Shown: positions 29,060-34,703 of the stretch, in pieces
Layout: every line of letters begins with the position of its first letter
How positions within the stretch are numbered: position 1 is the stretch's first letter
Assembly: GCA_022573895.1 (NCBI GenBank)
Contig: JACZTB010000016.1
Location: 1-34,703 of the forward strand
DNA: 34,703 bases
Source: Nitrososphaerota archaeon
Lineage (GTDB): Archaea > Thermoproteota > Nitrososphaeria > Nitrososphaerales > Nitrosopumilaceae
Reading direction: 5' to 3'
Program-made: the position numbers and the translations under genes
The notes under the pieces: generated by a model
The model's database searches: none
What the model was told of the DNA's origin: nothing
The model's input: only the letters and a program-made list of their open reading frames with translations

Positions 29060-30108
29060 TCTTGTTTAGCAAAATACTCTTGTAATTTTTGCTTTTTTTC
29101 ATTCATATGAAAAATTGATTCTGTATGCTTTACTGCTTTCTCATATGGTTTTTCAAATAACATTGCTTGCATTAGCATGTGATTTTCAGGAATTACAATT
29201 CCTGTTTGATCATCAGAATACATCATTTGAACTGTATCGCCTATTGAAGTTGTCATGTTAGCATGAATATGAACCATATTTGTGTCTGTAAAATTAAAAC
29301 CCATGTTTTTAGCATAATCTCTAACATCTTTGGTACCCTTCGCAGTCCATAAAGTAGCAACACCAGATTCATTTGTAAAAATTTCATGAATTTCAGAAGA
29401 TTTTGGTGCCACATCTTTAAATCTAATATCCATTATGTGTAAATGCATTTGTCGTGTTGGAACTTTTATTGCTCTAACAAAGAGAGGTGCATCCTTTCCA
29501 AAGTACATCTTAACATCATCACCGTGATGAGGTTTCTCTGTCATCTCTATAGTGTCTGAAAGTTTCTTGTCAGTTTGTTCAATATCTGCCCATCTTCTAA
29601 TAAGAGTTACATCGAAGCGAATCAATCTATCCCCAAATTTGTTACGTAATGGTTCTAGAATTCGTCCCATTCCAGTTACATTACAACTGCCTTGCATTAC
29701 ATGTCGCTTACCTAATACAAGATCATAGTTTACTCTAGAGTTAAACAGTAAATCAGAAACAGCTTCAGGACCTTTGGTTGATTCTCCACCTTGATAAATT
29801 GCTTGAATATTTTTTGACTCATATAGATTCTTTTTGTTTTTGTAGCCATACCCTTCTGGAGCTGCATCAATTACTAAATCACAATCATCAAGTGCGGACT
29901 CTACACTTCCAGCAATTTTGTAATCTGCAAAGTCATTCAGTTTTTTTTCTGGTACGTAGACATTCAGACCTCTAGAATTAGCAAGTTCCACTCTATCATC
30001 AGGAGAGTATTTGCCAACTCCAATAACTGTTATCTCTGGATCATCTTTTAGAAAAGAAGTAATTCTACTACCAATAGACCCATATCCATTGACAAAAATC
30101 TTCTTCAT
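29056..30108 (-). CDS. gap: Archaeal type II glyceraldehyde-3-phosphate dehydrogenase
   Basis: The 350-aa protein has the N-terminal Rossmann motif GYGSIGSRI, the catalytic Cys in MQGSCNVTGMGR and the archaeal-type sequences around HVMQGSCNVT, MHLHIMDIRF and VHIHANMTTSIGD. It converts glyceraldehyde-3-phosphate and 1,3-bisphosphoglycerate with NAD(P). In these autotrophic archaea it mainly serves gluconeogenesis (pathway knowledge). Confidence 0.95.
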   Translation of the reverse strand: MKKIFVNGYGSIGSRITSFLKDDPEITVIGVGKYSPDDRVELANSRGLNVYVPEKKLNDFADYKIAGSVESALDDCDLVIDAAPEGYGYKNKKNLYESKNIQAIYQGGESTKGPEAVSDLLFNSRVNYDLVLGKRHVMQGSCNVTGMGRILEPLRNKFGDRLIRFDVTLIRRWADIEQTDKKLSDTIEMTEKPHHGDDVKMYFGKDAPLFVRAIKVPTRQMHLHIMDIRFKDVAPKSSEIHEIFTNESGVATLWTAKGTKDVRDYAKNMGFNFTDTNMVHIHANMTTSIGDTVQMMYSDDQTGIVIPENHMLMQAMLFEKPYEKAVKHTESIFHMNEKKQKLQEYFAKQD

Positions 30109-30160
30109 AGTTCATGTATGGTTGACCTATTTATTTAGATATAGAAATCACCAATTATCA

Positions 30161-30349
30161 TTGAATGCCACAAAAGACAAAATCAATATTGGAATAAGTG
30201 TTCAGATAATACAAAAACAAGATCAACGTACAGGAAAATTAACTGAAGGAAAAGTTAAGAGAATTCTTACTTTAAGTAATTTTCATCCTCATGGAATTAA
30301 AGTCGAATTAGAGAATGGGAAAATTGGACGTGTTCAAAACATTATATGA
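30161..30349 (+). CDS. YwbE-family (DUF2196) protein
   Basis: The 62-aa product INIGISVQIIQKQDQRTGKL ... GKVKRILTLSNFHPHGIKVELENGKIGRVQNI has the YwbE family layout: a small beta-barrel with a QDQRTGKLTEG turn and an HPHGIKV motif. TTG 30161 is the true start: a box TATTTATTTA (about 30128-30137) lies at leaderless distance, and the frame upstream runs antisense to the GAPDH gene. Role in bacteria and archaea is unknown; nucleic-acid binding is suspected. Confidence 0.8.
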   Translation: MNATKDKINIGISVQIIQKQDQRTGKLTEGKVKRILTLSNFHPHGIKVELENGKIGRVQNII

Positions 30350-30467
30350 AAAACCCTTCAATTTTAAACTCTTTTTGTGTTTGGGTTATCATTGTCAAGT
30401 AGGATTTTTGTGAGCTATTTTCTTACCAAAATAAGATCTTTTTTAAAAAACGTTTCATAGTAATATT

Positions 30468-30767
30468 ATGGGGTTTTTATCAAATTTCAGAAAAGACATA
30501 CAAACTGCAAAAAGAGATAAAGCTGCTCAGATTAACGGCAAGAACCTTAAAGAATTACTGAAAAAATTCAAAGAAGAAAGAGACAGAATAGAAAAAGAGA
30601 CAGGGGGTAGGCCTGAAATTGATGATACTACGCAAATGTTTATGCAGAAAATTCTCAACCTATGGATTGAAGAAGGAAAAGAAATTGACGAAGAAAAATT
30701 CTGGCAAGAAGTGGATTATAACAGACAATTTACACATTCAGTTGCATATTATGAGGTAAAACATTAG
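30468..30767 (+). CDS. 99-aa charged helical protein, unknown
   Basis: ATG 30468 lies about 21-30 bases after a box TTTTTTAAAAAA. The product is charged and helical (NFRKDIQTAKRDKAAQI, LLKKFKEERDRIEKE), with a Trp-containing C-terminal half (KILNLWIEEGKEIDEEKFW). No family recognised. It is convergent with the zinc-ribbon membrane protein. Confidence 0.5.
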   Translation: MGFLSNFRKDIQTAKRDKAAQINGKNLKELLKKFKEERDRIEKETGGRPEIDDTTQMFMQKILNLWIEEGKEIDEEKFWQEVDYNRQFTHSVAYYEVKH

Positions 30768-30787
30768 ATTCTACATTCCTTTTATTC

Positions 30788-31003
30788 TTAAAAATTTGCA
30801 ACGAATTGATAAATTACTACAGATCCTACTACTACCCCAATTACACCAACAATAATTATCGCATATTTTTTGAGTGTTTCTCTTTTTTCAAATTCAATAC
30901 TAGCTTTCCTTTTTGCTTCTGAATGATGTTTTTCACAACGAAGTTTACCTTCATATTCCTGAAATCCTTTTTCATCACACTCATAACATTTTCTTTCATT
31001 CAT
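30788..31003 (-). CDS. 71-aa zinc-ribbon protein with C-terminal membrane anchor
   Basis: C6-x2-C9 and C23-x2-H26 form an N-terminal zinc site (RKCYECDEKGF ... LRCEKHH), followed by a Lys/Glu-rich helix and one membrane helix at about residues 47-68 (YAIIIVGVIGVVVGSVVIYQ). The zinc domain should face the cytoplasm. It is divergent from the glycosyltransferase operon, sharing an intergenic region of about 200 bases. Function unknown. Confidence 0.65.
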   Translation of the reverse strand: MNERKCYECDEKGFQEYEGKLRCEKHHSEAKRKASIEFEKRETLKKYAIIIVGVIGVVVGSVVIYQFVANF

Positions 31004-31052
31004 AATGGTCTTTTTGAATTTTAGTAACGTTTAAAATTTCTGATTGAATAAA

Positions 31053-31088
31053 GATCAAATTTGAATTATGATCAAAAATAGATCAAAA
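31053..31088. promoter_or_regulatory. Three direct GATCAAA repeats upstream of the exopolysaccharide operon
   Basis: GATCAAA occurs at 31053, 31070 and 31081, the last two followed by a further A, between the divergent zinc-ribbon gene and the GT2 gene. They lie 75-150 bases upstream of the GT2 start and 50-85 bases upstream of the minus-strand gene. The tandem same-orientation layout suggests a regulator site serving one or both directions. Binding is inferred. Confidence 0.4.
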
Positions 31089-31162
31089 TCAGGTCATTTT
31101 ATAGAAGTTTGAAATAATTTTGCTCAAAAAAATAGACTGGAAAGAAAATTTTGATGACTGAT

Positions 31163-31172
31163 TTACTATAAT
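31163..31172 (+). promoter_or_regulatory. TATA-like box of the GT2 gene
   Basis: TTACTATAAT lies 30-39 bases before TTG 31202. The distance fits an archaeal promoter with a leader of a few bases, and supports a start near 31202. Confidence 0.4.
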
Positions 31173-31201
31173 AACAAAATATGCATCAATTATAACAAAA
31201 A

Positions 31202-33133
31202 TTGGACAAAAATTTTCTGATAACTATACTAGCAGAAGCTATAGAACAATCAAAAGGTGATTGGGGACGAAATCAATATCTTCTAAAAAGAATCGAAGAA
31301 AATAAGGAGATCATTAATTCAGACAAATTATATCTTGAAAGAATTTCAGGATTAAAAATTACAGAAAAAACAGATTACCAGCATCAACAAATTCCAAAAA
31401 AAGACAAATCAGTTTCTCTAATTTCTGATTTAGTAAAATGTACTACATGTAACAAAGAAATAAAGATGAATGAAAAATCAACTAGACATAGAAATTTTTG
31501 GTATCATGAAACTTGTTACGAAATAATTCCTGAAAAAAAGCCTAAAAAAGAAAAAAGAAAAATACAAGAAGCTCAAGAAAGTATTATTTTAGAAAACGTA
31601 GATTCAAAAACTATACTAGAAAAAGAGAAATCTACAAATAAAAAAACAATTTTAGAATCTCATAGACAATCTTTAAAGATAAAACATGATCCGGTCCTAA
31701 TTTTACTTGCTGTAGTATTGTTCGTTTTTCTATTCTCTGCGGCATACCTGTTAATTGGAGAATTTAGTTTAGTTGCAATGATTCTTGGTGGAGGGCTAGT
31801 ACTTTATCAATTATTAGATGCAAAAAAATGGGGTACGAAAAAATTTAGAACAGGTAGAAAAATTCCTGCAGTATTTCCAATGTTTTTGCTTTTCTTGCCA
31901 TTTGCTTTGTCCGGAATTCTTGCATATGAAGGTTATACTGCATGGGAGTCTGGATATAGAGCAATCATAGTATGGGGATTAACATTAGTTTTTTGGAGTA
32001 CTCTACTTATGATTCCATTAGCAGTGTATAGTAAAAATAAAGAAGACAATCTTCCCACTACACCACATACACCGTTAGTTACAATAGTTATTCCAGCATA
32101 CAATGAAGAAAAAGTAATTGCCAACACAATAGAAAGTACTCTTGAAATTAATTATCCAAATAAAGATATCATTGTAGTTGATGATGGTAGCAAAGATAAC
32201 ACATTACAGATTGCAAAAAGATATCAAGACAAAGGAGTAAAAGTATTACATAAAACAAATGGAGGAAAAGCTTCTGCACTTAATTTGGCTCTAACATTTG
32301 CCAAAGGTGAACTAATTGCAGTATTAGATGCCGATACATTACCAGGAAGAAATTCATTAAAAGAAATTGTTAGAGTTTTTGAAAATGAGAAAGATATTGC
32401 AGCAGTAGCTGGAAACATAAAGGTTAGAAATAAAAAAAATTGGATTACATGGTGTCAAGCATTAGAATATGTAGCTGGAATTCAAATTGCTAGAAGAGCA
32501 TTTGATTTGTTTGGAGCAATTACAATTGTTCCAGGAGCATTAGGCTGTTTCAGAAAATCAGTACTAGTTGACACTGGCGGATACGATAAAGAAACAATTG
32601 TTGAAGACTTTGATACCACAGTTAAAATTCTAAAATCAGGAATGATTGTGCGAGGAACAACAAAATCAGTTGCATACACTGAAGCACCTAATACAATACG
32701 AGATTTTTATAATCAAAGAATAAGGTGGTATAGGGGAAATTTACAAGTAGTGGCAAAACATCGTGATGCCTTGAAAAATCCACGTTTTGGATACTTACAG
32801 AAATTAGCATTTCCATACATGTTAATTGCAATGATTGTTTTGCCCATAACTGGTTTTGTGGTTTTAGCTTCAGCTATTTTAGCGTTAATTGAAGGTGATA
32901 CATTATTTGTAATAACCTCATTTGGATTCTTTATTGTACTTCAATACCTAATTAACGCTATGGCTGTAAGGCTTGATGGTGATGATCCAAAATTGATTCT
33001 TTATTCAGTGTTTTTCAACTTTGGATACAAACAATTACTTGATTTCATTTTACTATGGGCAGCTATATCTCAGCTCTTTAAAAGAAAAGCAAAGTGGACA
33101 AGTGCAAAAAGGATTGGATTCAATGAAAAATAA
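31202..33133 (+). CDS. GT2 processive glycosyltransferase with N-terminal zinc knuckle
   Basis: A 643-aa membrane synthase. Residues 80-105 hold C80-x2-C83 and H102-x2-C105, an unusual zinc knuckle. Several membrane helices follow (about 163-277), then a GT2 domain (TIVIPAYNEEKVIANTIES, DDGSKDN, LDADT near residue 376, VEDFD, QRIRWYRG near 504), and C-terminal membrane helices. The D, DxD, ED and QxxRW set is that of processive beta-glycan synthases such as hyaluronan, chitin or PNAG synthases. It overlaps the following polysaccharide deacetylase gene, so an N-acetylated polymer that is then deacetylated is likely. TTG 31202 is the start. Confidence 0.85.
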   Translation: MDKNFLITILAEAIEQSKGDWGRNQYLLKRIEENKEIINSDKLYLERISGLKITEKTDYQHQQIPKKDKSVSLISDLVKCTTCNKEIKMNEKSTRHRNFWYHETCYEIIPEKKPKKEKRKIQEAQESIILENVDSKTILEKEKSTNKKTILESHRQSLKIKHDPVLILLAVVLFVFLFSAAYLLIGEFSLVAMILGGGLVLYQLLDAKKWGTKKFRTGRKIPAVFPMFLLFLPFALSGILAYEGYTAWESGYRAIIVWGLTLVFWSTLLMIPLAVYSKNKEDNLPTTPHTPLVTIVIPAYNEEKVIANTIESTLEINYPNKDIIVVDDGSKDNTLQIAKRYQDKGVKVLHKTNGGKASALNLALTFAKGELIAVLDADTLPGRNSLKEIVRVFENEKDIAAVAGNIKVRNKKNWITWCQALEYVAGIQIARRAFDLFGAITIVPGALGCFRKSVLVDTGGYDKETIVEDFDTTVKILKSGMIVRGTTKSVAYTEAPNTIRDFYNQRIRWYRGNLQVVAKHRDALKNPRFGYLQKLAFPYMLIAMIVLPITGFVVLASAILALIEGDTLFVITSFGFFIVLQYLINAMAVRLDGDDPKLILYSVFFNFGYKQLLDFILLWAAISQLFKRKAKWTSAKRIGFNEK

Positions 33134-34703
33134 ATTAAAATTTTTGTTACCTAGTTTACTAGTTTTTTTTATTATCATATCAAGTGCAAGCTTATCATTT
33201 GCTCAAGAGGATACAGGATCAATTGATGTTATAATTAGATACAATACATTCGATAAGATAGATACCTATGCAGCAGTTCTCAAAGTTTACCAAGATAATA
33301 ACAAGGATCCTTTTGTAGTGATTAGATTTCCTGAATCAAACCCCATCATGATTGACTCGTTGCCACTTGAACATAAGTATAAAGTGGAGGTTTATGTTAA
33401 TGGAATGCTTGCTGGTTCTGAGAAAATAGATGTAAATGGAAATGAAGAGATGGAAATAATTATTCCAACATCAGGTGGAATGATATTTCGTGCAGTGTAT
33501 AATGATGGTTCAACAGCTATAGTTGGTGCTACAATATCTATTTTTTCAGATGACACACAACTATGGGTTCAAGATACTACAGATACTACTGGAAAAACAA
33601 TGAGATTTTGGTTGCAGTCTAACAATGCTATAGATGGTTATTATGTTGCTGAAGTTATAATAGATGGGAGTGTTGTTTTTACATCTCCAAAACACATAAA
33701 ATATTTTCCAAACTTACAAGGGGTTATTCAAATAAACACATCTTGGCCCAAAATAGTTGATAAGCTTATAACTGTATCAGTTTACAAAGATGCATCTCAG
33801 AAAGTAACCAAATCTGATGGAAGTTTTGTGGTAGAACTGTATGATGTTAAAAACAACAAAGTTGATCAATCTTCTGTCAGTTACAGAGGCGAGGCCCATT
33901 TTACAAACCTTAAGGTTGGTCAGTACTCATTTAAAGCAATTAAGCAACCAAGTGATACCAATTCTGAAGCAATAGTCATTGGAGTGACAAATTCAACTAT
34001 TACTGGCAAAGAATCAACTATTGTAATAATTGGCCAGGAATCTACAACTCAAGGTCCTCAGAAAACCTGTAATTGTGTAGCATTTAGGCTTGATGATGTA
34101 CAAGATTACTATCTCAATATACCGCAAATTGAAACCATGAAAGTGTTCCAGAAAAAAGGAGCTCCTCTAACTTTGGGGATAATTGGTGGGTTTTGGGGGG
34201 AAGATCCAGCAATGCTTGATTTTATAAAGGATGACATGAATCGTCCTGTTCAAACATTTGAGATTGGAAGCCATAGTTGGAATAATTCTCCTCTTATCAA
34301 CTTTGACAAAAATATTCAGTTGGAACTTCTCCAAAAGACGAATGACATAATACAAGATACTTTGGGGGTAACACCTACTTCCTTTACAGCAGTAGAGAAT
34401 CTGTTTAACAACGATACTATAACAGTTTTACGAGAACTAGGTTTCACGCATTATACTGCGCATATAGATCTAACACATTCTCCTCCCTATGCACTCGAAA
34501 ATTCTGATCTTTATTATTTACCTGCAAGTACTCAAACGGCAATACTGGATGTAGAAACAAACGTTTGGACAAATGTAGATAACGAGATTACATTTGCTGA
34601 AGCTCGTGATTTCTTAAGAGAGTATGGATTTGCTGTGGTGATGATGCATCCTTACGAGTTTTCAGAAACGGATCTTGGTGTTTACACCGGCGAAGCTAAC
34701 TTT
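33123..34703 (+). CDS. Secreted polysaccharide deacetylase (NodB-like), 3' truncated
   Basis: The ATG at 33123 overlaps the glycosyltransferase end by 11 bases. The frame is open for 527 codons to the window edge. Residues 1-27 are a signal peptide (LKFLLPSLLVFFIIISSASL, cleavage likely after SFA). Residues 30-300 are beta-rich repeats of Ig or carboxypeptidase-regulatory type. From about 310 a NodB-like deacetylase domain has VAFRLDDVQD for the catalytic Asp pair, EIGSHSWNN for the metal His and MMHPYEF near 506. The second His of the HxxxH metal motif is not where expected (Asn/Ser). It probably de-N-acetylates an exported polymer made by the upstream synthase. Confidence 0.8.
   Translation, partial: MKNKLKFLLPSLLVFFIIISSASLSFAQEDTGSIDVIIRYNTFDKIDTYAAVLKVYQDNNKDPFVVIRFPESNPIMIDSLPLEHKYKVEVYVNGMLAGSEKIDVNGNEEMEIIIPTSGGMIFRAVYNDGSTAIVGATISIFSDDTQLWVQDTTDTTGKTMRFWLQSNNAIDGYYVAEVIIDGSVVFTSPKHIKYFPNLQGVIQINTSWPKIVDKLITVSVYKDASQKVTKSDGSFVVELYDVKNNKVDQSSVSYRGEAHFTNLKVGQYSFKAIKQPSDTNSEAIVIGVTNSTITGKESTIVIIGQESTTQGPQKTCNCVAFRLDDVQDYYLNIPQIETMKVFQKKGAPLTLGIIGGFWGEDPAMLDFIKDDMNRPVQTFEIGSHSWNNSPLINFDKNIQLELLQKTNDIIQDTLGVTPTSFTAVENLFNNDTITVLRELGFTHYTAHIDLTHSPPYALENSDLYYLPASTQTAILDVETNVWTNVDNEITFAEARDFLREYGFAVVMMHPYEFSETDLGVYTGEANF

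Noticed and set aside
30011-30349. 112-aa version of the YwbE-family gene
   Set aside because: The first 50 codons run antisense to the start of the GAPDH gene; the TATA box and family alignment support TTG 30161.
1-34703. CRISPR array or cas genes
   Set aside because: No regularly spaced repeats of 24-40 bases and no Cas motifs were seen on either strand; the only long repeat has two copies.

Overview
The window looks like a chromosome segment of an AT-rich ammonia-oxidising archaeon of the Nitrososphaerota (Nitrosopumilus-like). The reasons are a TATA-binding protein, an archaeal Holliday junction resolvase, an archaeal type II GAPDH, a TIGR00300-type ornithine cyclodeaminase, an F420-type LLM oxidoreductase next to a thiolase/DUF35 pair, TATA boxes about 25-30 bases before start codons with little or no leader, and many tiny zinc-ribbon proteins. 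The exact genus is inference.

Positions 1 to about 3750 are an accessory island. Its plus strand carries chains of very small genes that overlap by 1-4 bases (TGATG, ATGA, TAATG) and often have Shine-Dalgarno motifs. Several encode zinc fingers, including two back-to-back classical C2H2 fingers. The plus-strand backbone is interrupted between about 1081 and 2460 by a more AT-rich stretch. That stretch holds two head-to-head unknown genes inside a pair of 88-bp near-identical direct repeats, then a GIY-YIG nuclease and a zinc-ribbon microprotein on the minus strand. The island ends with a PIN-like DUF5615 protein preceded by a tiny overlapping gene, one ORF broken by an in-frame TGA, and small Cys-rich ORFs. 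It resembles a provirus or integrated plasmid remnant, but no integrase, capsid or replication gene is visible.

From 4300 onward the window is core genome. It contains an ornithine cyclodeaminase-like enzyme, an HD-domain phosphohydrolase, a PduO-type cobalamin adenosyltransferase, tRNA-Phe(GAA), two stand-alone RAM-domain proteins, a VOC protein, and a class III nucleotidyl cyclase with a zinc-ribbon partner. Next come threonine ammonia-lyase, divergent purE and purK, a sugar nucleotidyltransferase, and an inositol-phosphate module (inositol monophosphatase plus a fused cytidylyltransferase/CDP-alcohol phosphotransferase). Then follow TBP, an LLM oxidoreductase-thiolase-DUF35 operon, a SAM methyltransferase-like protein, Hjc, threonine synthase, a CNNM/CorC membrane protein, GAPDH and a YwbE-family protein. 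The window ends in an apparent exopolysaccharide operon: a GT2 synthase with an N-terminal zinc knuckle, overlapping a secreted polysaccharide deacetylase that runs off the end.

The genes are tightly packed. Three convergent pairs share a four-base stop overlap (TTAG or CTAA), and at least a dozen Cys-rich proteins under 100 residues lie in gaps that ordinary gene callers would leave empty.
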